NCBI GenBank assembly: GCA_963723455.1
Contig: CAVRQM010000002.1
Coordinates: 1-64,000 of the forward strand
Direction of reading: 5' to 3'
Length of the DNA stretch: 64,000 nt
Origin: CAVRQM01 sp963723455
Lineage (GTDB): Bacteria; Pseudomonadota; Alphaproteobacteria; Acetobacterales; Acetobacteraceae
Shown: positions 9,726-17,652 of the stretch, one piece after another
How the letters are laid out: each line of letters starts with the position of its first letter
Numbering within the stretch: the first letter of the stretch is position 1
Position numbers and translations under genes: made by a program
The notes under the pieces: model-generated
The model's database searches: none
What the model was told of the DNA's origin: nothing
The model's input: the letters and a program-made list of their open reading frames with translations, nothing else

Positions 9726-10540
9726 CGGACCCGGACGCGACGGATGCGGGCTACGCCGGCGGCAGGATGCTGGCCGCGACCGACGGCGCGATCGGCCGGG
9801 TGACCTTCAACCAGCCGGAAAAGCGCAACGCCATCTCGGTCGAGATGTGGGCCGGGCTGGCGGCGATCCTCGATCGGTTCGCCGCCGACCCGGCGATCAA
9901 GGTCGTGGTGCTGGGTGGCGCGGGCGACAAGGCGTTCGTCTCGGGCGCGGACATCAGCCAGTTCGAGCAGCTGCGCGGCGACGCCGACGCGCAGCAGGAA
10001 TACGATCGCCTGACCAGCGCCGGGCGCGCGACGCTGGCCGGGTTCGCCAAGCCGGTGATCGCCAGCATCCGCGGCTTCTGTCTTGGCGGCGGCCTGAACA
10101 TCGCGATGCAGGCCGACATCCGCATCGCCGCCGACAACGCCGCGTTCGGCGCGCCCGCCGCGAGGATCGGCAACGTCTATGGGCTGGAGATGGCGCGCAA
10201 GCTGGTCTCGCTGATCGGCCCGGCGCACGCGCGCATGATGCTGTACACCGGCAGCCGGATCGACGCGGCGGAGGCGGCGCGCATCGGGCTGGTCAACCAG
10301 GTCGTGCCGGCGGCGCTGCTCGACGACACCGTGGCCGGGATCGCCCGCGACATCGCCGCGAACGCTCAGCTTTCGGTGCTGGCGCACAAGCTGGTCATCA
10401 CCGAGGCGCTGAAGGACGCGCCGGAGCGCGATGCGGCGGCGATCGCGCGGGCGGTGAAGACGTGCCTGGACAGCGACGACTACCGCGAGGGCCGCGCCGC
10501 CTTCATGGAAAAGCGGCCGCCGCGCTTCGTCGGGCGCTGA
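9722..10540 (+). CDS. Enoyl-CoA hydratase/isomerase (crotonase family)
   Basis: 272 residues. The crotonase oxyanion-hole elements are present: KAFVSGADISQFEQL and IRGFCLGGGLNIAMQADIR. The N-terminus (IGRVTFNQPEKRNAIS) is the canonical first strand. It would hydrate or isomerise a short acyl-CoA. The first ATG overlaps the PanE-like stop, so the two are co-translated. Which acyl-CoA is used cannot be read from sequence. Confidence 0.9.
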   Translation: MTDPDATDAGYAGGRMLAATDGAIGRVTFNQPEKRNAISVEMWAGLAAILDRFAADPAIKVVVLGGAGDKAFVSGADISQFEQLRGDADAQQEYDRLTSAGRATLAGFAKPVIASIRGFCLGGGLNIAMQADIRIAADNAAFGAPAARIGNVYGLEMARKLVSLIGPAHARMMLYTGSRIDAAEAARIGLVNQVVPAALLDDTVAGIARDIAANAQLSVLAHKLVITEALKDAPERDAAAIARAVKTCLDSDDYREGRAAFMEKRPPRFVGR

Positions 10541-10545
10541 CCGGC

Positions 10546-10745
10546 AGGTGCGCGGCGCATCGCGACGCCCGGACGACAGCGTGGTCGATGGCGTTTCTGA
10601 CGAGTGGGACCGGGTCACCGACTTCGCCGCCTATGATGCACTCTCCCCGCGGATGCGGGCCGAGTGCCGCCGGCTGCTGCGCAAGGACGGCACCACGTCG
10701 GCGATAGCACCTATCGAAACAGATTTTGCATCGGCATCATCCAGC
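10546..10745 (+). pseudogene. Degenerate internal fragment of ccrM (GANTC methyltransferase)
   Basis: About 200 bp aligning base by base with the ccrM gene 1.8 kb downstream (12336-12540). Shared runs include cgcccggacgacag, gacgagtgggacc, caccgacttcgccgcctatg and ctgcgcaaggacggcac. In protein terms, RRPDDSVVDGVSDEWD and TDFAAYDA match the intact copy, then the frame is lost after LLRKDGT; further similarity (cctatcgaaaca..., gcatcggcatcatccag) continues to about 10745. The DPPY and FLGTGTT motifs are absent, so it cannot be active. The rest of the 398-bp gap (10541-10937) holds nothing I recognise. Confidence 0.85.
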
Positions 10746-10937
10746 CATTGCCACCGTCGAGGGAACGCGTGAACGCTGCAAGGAAGGCGGGATGCGCGGC
10801 GATCTTCCAGCAGACCCACCCGGGGCGCGCGACGATGCGGGCGGGGTGACGCACGTAACGTCGACGCGCGGTCCGCCGCCCGATGCTGCTGTCTCCGGCG
10901 GCACGTCGCCTCCGGGAGGAAGCAAAGGGTCGGTCAC

Positions 10938-11417
10938 ATGCAAAAGCTCCTGTCGGCAGCCACCGCGGTTCTCGCCCTGAGTGTCGCGAGCGGGGCGCAC
11001 GCGCAGATCCTGGGCTACGCCCAGGCCCACGGAGCCCTCCAATACAACGACGCGGCGGATCATCAGATCCCGCTCGATGATCAGGGAGACACCACTCTCA
11101 GCGTCATCACCAGAAAGCCGAACGAACCGATTTCGCTCAGCTTCTCGACGGTGTGCAGCATCGGGAGTCCGGGCGCATTCGTGTTCCTGCACCTGTACGT
11201 CGATGGGGCTCCGATTCAGCCCGATTTCGGCCCTGGTCCCTACATCGATTACGTCTTGTGTTCGGGCGCGGCGACCAACCTTTACGTCAGCGTAGCGCGA
11301 AACGGCGTGGCCGTCGTCGCGACCCCCGGCGTGCATGTCGTGTCGGTGCACGTTAGCGCGGATTTTTCGATCTACCCATGGCTGCTGGGGTCCACCACCC
11401 TGGTCGTCGCTCATTGA
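10938..11417 (+). CDS. Secreted hypothetical protein
   Basis: 159 residues with a clear signal peptide (MQKLLSAATAVLALSVASGAHA, cut about residue 22). The mature part is beta-rich with two cysteines about 30 residues apart, perhaps a disulfide. A purine-rich GGGAGGAAG precedes the ATG at some distance. No known domain recognised. It sits between the ccrM fragment and rnhB. Confidence 0.7.
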   Translation: MQKLLSAATAVLALSVASGAHAQILGYAQAHGALQYNDAADHQIPLDDQGDTTLSVITRKPNEPISLSFSTVCSIGSPGAFVFLHLYVDGAPIQPDFGPGPYIDYVLCSGAATNLYVSVARNGVAVVATPGVHVVSVHVSADFSIYPWLLGSTTLVVAH

Positions 11418-11463
11418 CAGGCTGCCGCTTGTCCTTTCAGCCCCTCCGGCTACCCTGCCCGCC

Positions 11464-12111
11464 ATGCCGCATTATCGGATCGAGTCGCAGGCGGGCGGCC
11501 GGGTAGCCGGGGTGGACGAGGCCGGGCGCGGCCCGCTCGCCGGCCCGGTCGTGGCCGCCGCCGTCGTGCTGGGCATGCGGGTGCCGCGCGGACTGGCGCC
11601 GCTGCTCGACGACAGCAAGGCATTGAGCGCCGACCAGCGCGACCTGGCCTACGCCGCGCTGCGGCGCGCCCAGGCGTCCGGGCGGGTCGAGATCGCGGTC
11701 GGCGCGGCGTCGGTGGCCGAGATCGTTCGCGTCAACATCTTTCATGCCACCATGCTGGCGATGCGGCGGGCGCTGGCCCGCCTCGCCGCCGCCCCCGATC
11801 TCGCGCTGATCGACGGCAACGCCGCGCCACCCGCGCTGGCCTGCGCCCATCGTTGCGTGGTCGGCGGCGACGCGCTGTGCCTGTCGATCGCCGCGGCGTC
11901 GATCATCGCCAAGGTGACGCGCGACCGCGCCATGACGCGGCTGGATGCGCGCCTGCCCGGCTATGGCTGGGCCGACAACGCCGGTTACAGCACGCCCGGC
12001 CACCGCGCGGCGCTGCGTCTGCTGGGACCGTCGCGCCACCATCGGCCGACCTTCGGCGCGGTGCGCCTGCTGCTGGACGGCGCGGCGGCGGCAGCGGCCG
12101 GAGACGATTGA
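11464..12111 (+). CDS. rnhB: Ribonuclease HII
   Basis: Cleaves RNA of RNA-DNA hybrids and single ribonucleotides in DNA. 215 residues. Active-site acidic residues appear in VAGVDEAGRGPLAGPV (Asp-Glu), in the LIDGN region and in SIIAKVTRDR. The length and order of motifs fit type HII. It lies directly upstream of ccrM, a common arrangement in alphaproteobacteria. Confidence 0.95.
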   Translation: MPHYRIESQAGGRVAGVDEAGRGPLAGPVVAAAVVLGMRVPRGLAPLLDDSKALSADQRDLAYAALRRAQASGRVEIAVGAASVAEIVRVNIFHATMLAMRRALARLAAAPDLALIDGNAAPPALACAHRCVVGGDALCLSIAAASIIAKVTRDRAMTRLDARLPGYGWADNAGYSTPGHRAALRLLGPSRHHRPTFGAVRLLLDGAAAAAAGDD

Positions 12112-12216
12112 CGCGACCACGAAGGCGCGGACATGAACGCCTCACTCAGCCGCGATTGACCCCGGACGGGGTGGACCGGCAGTGTTCTCGCCGCCCACCC
12201 GGAGCCGTCCAGCCAA

Positions 12217-13314
12217 GTGGAGATTGTCCGCGAACTGCCGCTCGATCAGGTGCTGCTCGGCGACGCCGCGCGGATGATGCGGATGCTGCCGCCGGCCTCG
12301 GTGCATTGCGTGTTCGCCGATCCGCCATACAACCTGCAGCTGCGCGGAGAATTGCGCCGCCCGGACGACAGTCTGGTCGATGGCGTCGATGACGAGTGGG
12401 ACCAGTTCACCGACTTCGCCGCCTATGACGCCTTCACCCGCGAGTGGCTGGGCGAGTGCCGCCGCCTGCTGCGCAAGGACGGCACGATCTGGGTGATCGG
12501 CACCTATCACAACATCTTCCGCATCGGCGCCATTCTCCAGGAACTCGGGTTCTGGATTCTGAATGACGTGACCTGGCGCAAATCGAACCCGATGCCCAAT
12601 TTCCGTGGCCGCCGCTTCACCAACGCGCATGAGACGCTGATCTGGGCGGCGCGCCAGCGCGACAGCCGCTATCGCTTCAACTATCAGGCGATGAAGTCGC
12701 TGAACGACGATCTGCAGATGCGCAGCGACTGGCTGATCCCGCTCTGCACCGGCGCCGAGCGGCTGCGCAACGCGCACGGGCTGAAGCTGCATCCGACGCA
12801 GAAGCCCGAGGCGCTGCTGCACCGCGTGCTGCTGGCCAGCACCGGCCCGGGCGACATCGTGCTCGATCCGTTCCTGGGCACCGGCACCACCGCGGCCGTC
12901 GCCCGGCGGCTATCGCGCCACTATATCGGCATCGAGCGGCATCCGGCCTATGTCGAGGCGGCGCTGGGCCGGGTGCGCCGGGTGCGCCCGGCCCCGGCGT
13001 CTGGCATGGCCACCTCGCCCGGTCGCGGCGAACGGCCGCGCGTGCCGTTCGGCAGCCTGGTCGAGCGCGGGGTGGTCGCGCCAGGCAGCAGGCTGTGCGA
13101 CCGCGCGCGCCGGGTCGAGGCCGAGGTGATGGCCGACGGCAGCATCCGCATCGGCGAGCTGCAAGGCTCGATCCACAAGGTCGGCGCGGCGGTGCAGAAC
13201 ACGCCGACCTGCAACGGCTGGACCTTCTGGCACATCGAGCGCGACGGCCGGCTGGAGGCCATCGACGTGCTGCGCGCGAGCGGGACCGAGCCTTTGCCGG
13301 AACCGGCCGGCTGA
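12217..13314 (+). CDS. ccrM: Cell-cycle DNA adenine methyltransferase CcrM (GANTC)
   Basis: Beta-class N6-adenine methyltransferase: catalytic DPPY (VFADPPYNLQLRG) near residue 35 precedes the AdoMet motif LDPFLGTGTT near 210. Residues about 270-365 form the alphaproteobacterial CcrM C-terminal domain (LVERGVVAPGS, VGAAVQNTPTCNGWTFW) needed for DNA recognition. 365 residues, normal length. GTG start at 12217. Known role of the family: GANTC methylation and cell-cycle control. A broken partial copy lies 1.8 kb upstream. It converges with the Crp/Fnr gene with 6 bp between stops. Confidence 0.95.
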   Translation: MEIVRELPLDQVLLGDAARMMRMLPPASVHCVFADPPYNLQLRGELRRPDDSLVDGVDDEWDQFTDFAAYDAFTREWLGECRRLLRKDGTIWVIGTYHNIFRIGAILQELGFWILNDVTWRKSNPMPNFRGRRFTNAHETLIWAARQRDSRYRFNYQAMKSLNDDLQMRSDWLIPLCTGAERLRNAHGLKLHPTQKPEALLHRVLLASTGPGDIVLDPFLGTGTTAAVARRLSRHYIGIERHPAYVEAALGRVRRVRPAPASGMATSPGRGERPRVPFGSLVERGVVAPGSRLCDRARRVEAEVMADGSIRIGELQGSIHKVGAAVQNTPTCNGWTFWHIERDGRLEAIDVLRASGTEPLPEPAG

Positions 13315-13320
13315 GGCGAC

Positions 13321-14100
13321 TCAGATCAGCGGTCGCGCCTCGGCAAGCTGATCGCTCGCCCGCGCCAGCCGGCGCAATCCGTCCACATCGCGCACCCGCA
13401 GCATCCCGCCCGCCAGATCGAACAGGCCGCGCGCGCGCAACGCCTGCAAGGTGCGGTTGGTGTGCACGTCCGACAAGCCAAGCGCGTCGGCGATGTGCAC
13501 CTGCGTCAGCGGCAGCCGCAGCGCCTGCCCGTCGCCCTCCCGCAGCCCCAGTCCCTGCGCGCGCTGATAGACCTGCAGCAGCAGGGCGGCGACCCGCTCG
13601 GCGGCGCTGCGCCGGCCCACCGAGAACAAATTGTCGTCCACCAGAGATTCCTCGTGCGCGCCCAGCCACGTCACGTCGAAGGCCAGTTCGGGATAGCCGC
13701 GGAAGATTTCCCAAATGCGGTTGCGGGCGAAGCCGCACAGCGTCACGTCGGTCAGCGCCTCGACCCCGTGCATCGCCTGGTCGAACAGCTTGGACTGCAG
13801 GCCGACCAGATCGCCAGGCAGCAGGAAGTTCAGGATCTGCCGCCGCCCGTCCGGCAATGTCTTGTAGCGGAACGCCCAGCCGGACAGCAGCGTGTACAGC
13901 CGGTCGGCCACGTCGCCCTCGCGCACGATGTCGCTGCGCGCGCGCAGGCTGAGCTCGCCGACTTTCAGGCTCTGGATGAAGGCAATCTCTTCCGCCGTGT
14001 TGCTGCGGAACGCCGGCAGCCGCCGCAACGGGCAGGCCGCGCAACTCACCCCGGACGATACCCCGGGGGCGACCCCAGCGGGCGCGAGCACGTCCGACAT
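13321..14100 (-). CDS. Crp/Fnr-family transcriptional regulator
   Basis: 259 residues: an N-terminal cyclic-nucleotide-type beta-barrel (about 35-150, LFDQAMHGVEALTDVTLCGF) and a C-terminal winged helix with the recognition region TQVHIADALGLSDVHTNRTL. Cys20-x2-Cys23 stand where FNR has its first cluster ligands, but position 29 is Pro, so the full 4Fe-4S set of E. coli FNR is not present. Redox or other effector sensing is therefore uncertain. Divergent from the histidine kinase gene; no FNR-box palindrome was seen in the 113-bp gap. Confidence 0.9.
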   Translation of the reverse strand: MSDVLAPAGVAPGVSSGVSCAACPLRRLPAFRSNTAEEIAFIQSLKVGELSLRARSDIVREGDVADRLYTLLSGWAFRYKTLPDGRRQILNFLLPGDLVGLQSKLFDQAMHGVEALTDVTLCGFARNRIWEIFRGYPELAFDVTWLGAHEESLVDDNLFSVGRRSAAERVAALLLQVYQRAQGLGLREGDGQALRLPLTQVHIADALGLSDVHTNRTLQALRARGLFDLAGGMLRVRDVDGLRRLARASDQLAEARPLI

Positions 14101-14213
14101 GGGACTAACCTATGTTGTTGGACGCGCTGCCGTAATCCGGGAGTTTCCGCGCGCCGGACACGTGCCATCGCAGTTTCCGCACCGGCCTGCAACAGCCAGC
14201 GAGGGGAACCCAG

Positions 14214-15248
14214 GTGCAGCAGCGCGCGCATTCCGCAGGACAGGGGTTCGAGTGGCTTGCCCCTTTGGCGGACCCGCTGCTGCGTTGGGCCGCGGCGCTG
14301 GCGCTGTTCCTGGTCACGCTGGCGCTGCGGCTGGCCGCGCCGACCTCCGGCTGCGCCTACCCGTTCCTGGCGTTCTTTCCGGCGGTGCTGCTGTCCGCCT
14401 GGATCGCCGGGGCGCCGGCCGCCGCAGCCGTGACCGCCGCCAGCGCCGCCGCATCCTGGTGGTTCCTGATCCGCTCGCCTGGCGCCCTGCGCTGGCCCGA
14501 CGCGGGGGAGGCGGCGGCGCTGGCCGGCTTCGTCGCGGTGGGCGGCCTGGCCATCGCGCTGGTCGTTGCTCTGAGACGAGCGGCCGTCCGGGCCAGGGCC
14601 GCCCAGGCATCCGCGCAGCGCGTCCTGGCGGGGCAGCGCACGATGGCAGTCGAGCTGCAGCACCGCGTCGCCAACAACCTGCAACTGATGTCCTCGATTC
14701 TGAGCCTGCAAAGGCGCGCCCTGTCCGGGACGCCGGCGGCAGCCGAGGCGCTGGACGGCGCAATGCGGCGGCTGGATGCGCTGGGCCGCCTGCACCGGCT
14801 GCTGCTGACCAAGGGCGACTCCGGCGACGCAGCGCTCGTGCTCGAGGAGCTGTGCCGGACCCAGATGGAGGTCGGCGGGCGCGACCGCGTCAGCCTGGAG
14901 ACCCGGCTGGACGGCGGCATCCGGCTGGATGCCGGGCGGCTGACGATGCTCGGCATGATCGTCAGCGAGGCGCTCAGCAATTCCCTGAAATACGGCTTTG
15001 CGGAAGACGGCACCGGGCGCATCGCCATCCGGCTGCGCCGGGCCGCAGGCGACCGGGTGGAACTGGAGGTGCGCGACGACGGCGCGGGCCTGCCGCCCGG
15101 CTTCGACCCGACCATCGCCGCGACGCTCGGCCTGCGCATCATGCGGTCGCTGGCGCAGGGTCTTGGCGGCGAGCTGTCGCTCGGGGACGAGCGCGGCACG
15201 GTGCTGCGCCTCGGCTTCCCCGTCGCGGACGCAGACCCCGCCGCTTGA
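14214..15248 (+). CDS. Membrane sensor histidine kinase, HisKA_2 type with DUF4118-like region
   Basis: 344 residues. Residues about 20-120 hold four hydrophobic helices of DUF4118 type (including YPFLAFFPAVLLSAW). The H-box ELQHRVANNLQLMSSIL is of the HisKA_2/HWE-related class. A HATPase follows with N-box EALSNSLKYGF and G-box VRDDGAGLPPGFD. GTG start with GAGGGGAA upstream. Such kinases commonly feed general-stress or blue-light-type regulators, but no response regulator gene is adjacent. The DUF1345 gene follows after 31 bp. Confidence 0.88.
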   Translation: MQQRAHSAGQGFEWLAPLADPLLRWAAALALFLVTLALRLAAPTSGCAYPFLAFFPAVLLSAWIAGAPAAAAVTAASAAASWWFLIRSPGALRWPDAGEAAALAGFVAVGGLAIALVVALRRAAVRARAAQASAQRVLAGQRTMAVELQHRVANNLQLMSSILSLQRRALSGTPAAAEALDGAMRRLDALGRLHRLLLTKGDSGDAALVLEELCRTQMEVGGRDRVSLETRLDGGIRLDAGRLTMLGMIVSEALSNSLKYGFAEDGTGRIAIRLRRAAGDRVELEVRDDGAGLPPGFDPTIAATLGLRIMRSLAQGLGGELSLGDERGTVLRLGFPVADADPAA

Positions 15249-15279
15249 CGCGGCGCGGCGCCGGCTGGTGGGTGGTCGC

Positions 15280-15936
15280 ATGACCATCCTCGCCGTGCTG
15301 CGCGGCCGCCCCCGCCTGATTGCCGGCCTGCTGTGCGCGGCGGCGGCGCTGCCGCTGCTGCCCGGCAGGCTGCTGCCGCTGACCCGCGGGCTGGTGGCCT
15401 GGGACATCGGCTGCTTGGTGTTCCTGATCTTGTGCGCGGAGCAGTTCACCGGCACCCGCTCGCACGGCATCGCCGCCGACGCCGAGCGGCAGGAATCGGG
15501 CGAGTGGACGATCTTCGCGCTGACGGTCTGCGCGGTGTTCGCAAGCTTCGCCGCCATCCTGGGCGAGTTCTCGGGCGGCAAGGACGTGCCGGCCGAGATG
15601 CGCCAGCTGCGCATCGCCCTGGTGGTGGTCACGCTGCTGCTGTCCTGGCTGATGACGCACACGGTGTTCGCGCTGCGCTACGCGCACGAATATTACGGGA
15701 CCACCGGCGACAGCACGGCGATCGACAAGGGACTGGAGTTTCCTGGAGACCAGCCGCCGGACTACTGGGACTTCCTGTATTTCGCGCTGGTGCTGGGGAT
15801 GACGTTCCAGGTCTCCGACGTGCAGATCACCAGCCGCAAGCTGCGCCGGCTGGCCACCGTGCACGGATTGCTGGGGTTCCTGTTCAACACCGTCATCCTG
15901 GCGCTGTCGGTCAATATCGGCGCGAGCCTGCTGTGA
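15280..15936 (+). CDS. DUF1345 family membrane protein
   Basis: 218 residues with about five hydrophobic segments. The family signature region PPDYWDFLYFALVLGMTFQ with QVSDVQITSRKLRRL near the end is clear. Function of the family is unknown; an inner-membrane location is expected. Same strand as the kinase 31 bp upstream, so possibly co-transcribed. Confidence 0.85.
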   Translation: MTILAVLRGRPRLIAGLLCAAAALPLLPGRLLPLTRGLVAWDIGCLVFLILCAEQFTGTRSHGIAADAERQESGEWTIFALTVCAVFASFAAILGEFSGGKDVPAEMRQLRIALVVVTLLLSWLMTHTVFALRYAHEYYGTTGDSTAIDKGLEFPGDQPPDYWDFLYFALVLGMTFQVSDVQITSRKLRRLATVHGLLGFLFNTVILALSVNIGASLL

Positions 15937-15945
15937 TGCCCCGCG

Positions 15946-16854
15946 TCATGGCGGCGGCGCCGGCCCGGTCTGCGGCAGGGCGATGCCGGCCAGCGCCTGC
16001 CAGACCCGGATGACAAAGGCGTCGTCGCGCGCGCCGTGGCCGGACGCTGCGGCAGCCAGGAACAGCTGGTGCGCGCTCGACGCCATCGGCAGCGGGAATG
16101 TCAGCGCGCGCGCCTGATCCAGCACGATCCCCAGATCCTTGACGAAGATGTTGACCGCCGACAGCGGCGTGTCGTCGCCGGCAAGGATGTGCGGCACTCG
16201 GTTCTGCCACATCCACGAACTGCCGGCCGAGGCGCTGATGACCTCGAACACCGTCTGCGGATCGGCCCCGGCGCGGATGCCCAGCGCCATCGCCTCGGCC
16301 GCCGCGGCGATATGCACGCCGGCCAGCAGCTGGTTGACCATTTTCACCGTGCTGCCGGCCCCGGCCGCGTCGCCCAGCCGCCAGACCTTTCCGGCGATCG
16401 CGTCCAGAACCGGCTGCGCGCGGGCAAACGCCTCGGGCGGGCCGCTGGCCATCACGGTCATGCTGCCTGCCCGGGCCGCCGCCGCGCCGCCGGACACCGG
16501 CGCGTCCAGCATCAGCAACCCGCATCCCGCAAGCCTCGCCGACAGCGCGCGCGCAGCCTCGGGAGCGACGGTGGTGCAGCACAGCACGACGCCGCCCGCG
16601 ACCATGCGCGTCGCCGCGCCATCCGGACCGAACAGCACCGCCTCCGCCTGCGCCTGGTTGACGACGAAGATCGCCAGCACCTCGGTGTCCTGCGGCAGCT
16701 CCGACGGTGAGGCCACGGCAGTCCCGCCGGCGCGTTGCAGCGCCTCGCGGGCGCCGGCGCTGATGTCGCAGCCGGTCGGCGCGAAGCCCTTGGCCACCAA
16801 ATTGAGCGCGGCGCCCATGCCCATCGAACCCAGGCCGATCACCGCTGCCCGCAT
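15946..16854 (-). CDS. NAD-binding beta-hydroxyacid dehydrogenase, L-threonate dehydrogenase-like
   Basis: About 302 residues of the 3-hydroxyisobutyrate-dehydrogenase superfamily: Rossmann motif GLGSMGMGAALNL, the substrate motif DAPVSGGAAAARAGSM, and the catalytic Lys in STVKMVNQLLAGVH. The GLGSMGMG form and the stretch SSWMWQNRVPHILAGD resemble LtnD-type L-threonate dehydrogenases, so a four-carbon sugar acid is a fair guess. The ATG at 16854 is preferred to the one at 16887 because the Rossmann strand follows at once and GGGAG lies upstream. No other threonate gene is adjacent. Confidence 0.83.
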   Translation of the reverse strand: MRAAVIGLGSMGMGAALNLVAKGFAPTGCDISAGAREALQRAGGTAVASPSELPQDTEVLAIFVVNQAQAEAVLFGPDGAATRMVAGGVVLCCTTVAPEAARALSARLAGCGLLMLDAPVSGGAAAARAGSMTVMASGPPEAFARAQPVLDAIAGKVWRLGDAAGAGSTVKMVNQLLAGVHIAAAAEAMALGIRAGADPQTVFEVISASAGSSWMWQNRVPHILAGDDTPLSAVNIFVKDLGIVLDQARALTFPLPMASSAHQLFLAAAASGHGARDDAFVIRVWQALAGIALPQTGPAPPP

Positions 16855-16916
16855 CCTGCCGCTCCCGAAATGCTCTGGCGAAAACACTGGGCCCCGCCGG
16901 CGGGCCGGTCAAAGCC

Positions 16917-17516
16917 TCAGGGAGGCGCAGGCGCGGGGCGGCCGCCCAGCCGCTCGGCCTGGCGCAGATGGGCGCCGATCTGCGCCGCGATGCGGGCGGC
17001 GAAGGCGCGCACCTGCGGGTCGGTCCCGTGCGCCGCCTCGTCCTGGAACACCGCCAGCACCGCCTGGTGATCAGTCGCCTGCCCATCCAGATAGGCGCGG
17101 TCGAACGCGCGCCCGTGCAGCGCCTGCAGGCTGGCGTAGCTCTGCTGGTGCGCCAGATCCATGTCCAGCGGCGGGGTGATCTGCTTGGCCGCGGCCAGCC
17201 GGGTCAGTTCCTGATTGATGGTGGTGTGCGCATCCACCATGCGCAGCGCGAAGTCGCGCGTGGCGGCGCGTGTCGCCTGGGTGCGCGCCAGCTGCCCGAA
17301 CGTCACCTCCTCGATGCCCGCGCGCGCCGCCTGGTCGAAGAACGCGGCGTCGCGGGTGGACAGGGTGGGGCTGGCGGTGGCCTGCGCGACCGCCTGCACC
17401 TGGGTCGCCGCCCTGTCGGCCGTAGCCGCACAGCCGGCCAGCGAAGCGCCGGCGGCCAGCAAAGCAAGGGCGGGCAGGGCTAAGCCGGGCAGGGCAAATG
17501 CGGGAAGCATCGTCAT
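16917..17516 (-). CDS. DUF4142 lipoprotein
   Basis: 199 residues. Residues 1-28 form a lipoprotein signal with lipobox SLAGC. The rest is a four-helix DUF4142 domain (AFFDQAARAGIEEVTFGQLA, then TRDFALRMVDAHTTINQEL). The family is thought to be ferritin-like without known metal use. The start at 17516 is supported by AGGAGA 8 nt upstream. Divergent from serC, sharing its upstream region. Confidence 0.85.
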   Translation of the reverse strand: MTMLPAFALPGLALPALALLAAGASLAGCAATADRAATQVQAVAQATASPTLSTRDAAFFDQAARAGIEEVTFGQLARTQATRAATRDFALRMVDAHTTINQELTRLAAAKQITPPLDMDLAHQQSYASLQALHGRAFDRAYLDGQATDHQAVLAVFQDEAAHGTDPQVRAFAARIAAQIGAHLRQAERLGGRPAPAPP

Positions 17517-17607
17517 CGGGCACGTCTCCTGGACCATGTCGGACCAGCAACGCTGCGCCGCGGCGTTGCGTTCGCCGGGGCGGCCGGGATATGGTCGCGG
17601 CGGGCCA

Positions 17608-17646
17608 CGTCCCCCCAACGGGACGCTTCTCTTCTGAAAGGGAGAG
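17608..17646 (+). promoter_or_regulatory. serC-type leader RNA element with SD-occluding hairpin
   Basis: Two small hairpins directly ahead of serC: CGTCCC-cccaac-GGGACG (17608-17625) and CTCTTC-tgaaag-GGGAG-type pairing (17629-17646). The second hairpin pairs the Shine-Dalgarno GGGAG of serC, whose ATG is at 17653. Position, order of hairpins and the GAAAGGGAG sequence fit the serC RNA motif described upstream of serC-serA operons in alphaproteobacteria. The assignment is from memory of the motif and the visible pairing; no covariance search was run. Confidence 0.7.
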
Positions 17647-17652
17647 CCGCAA

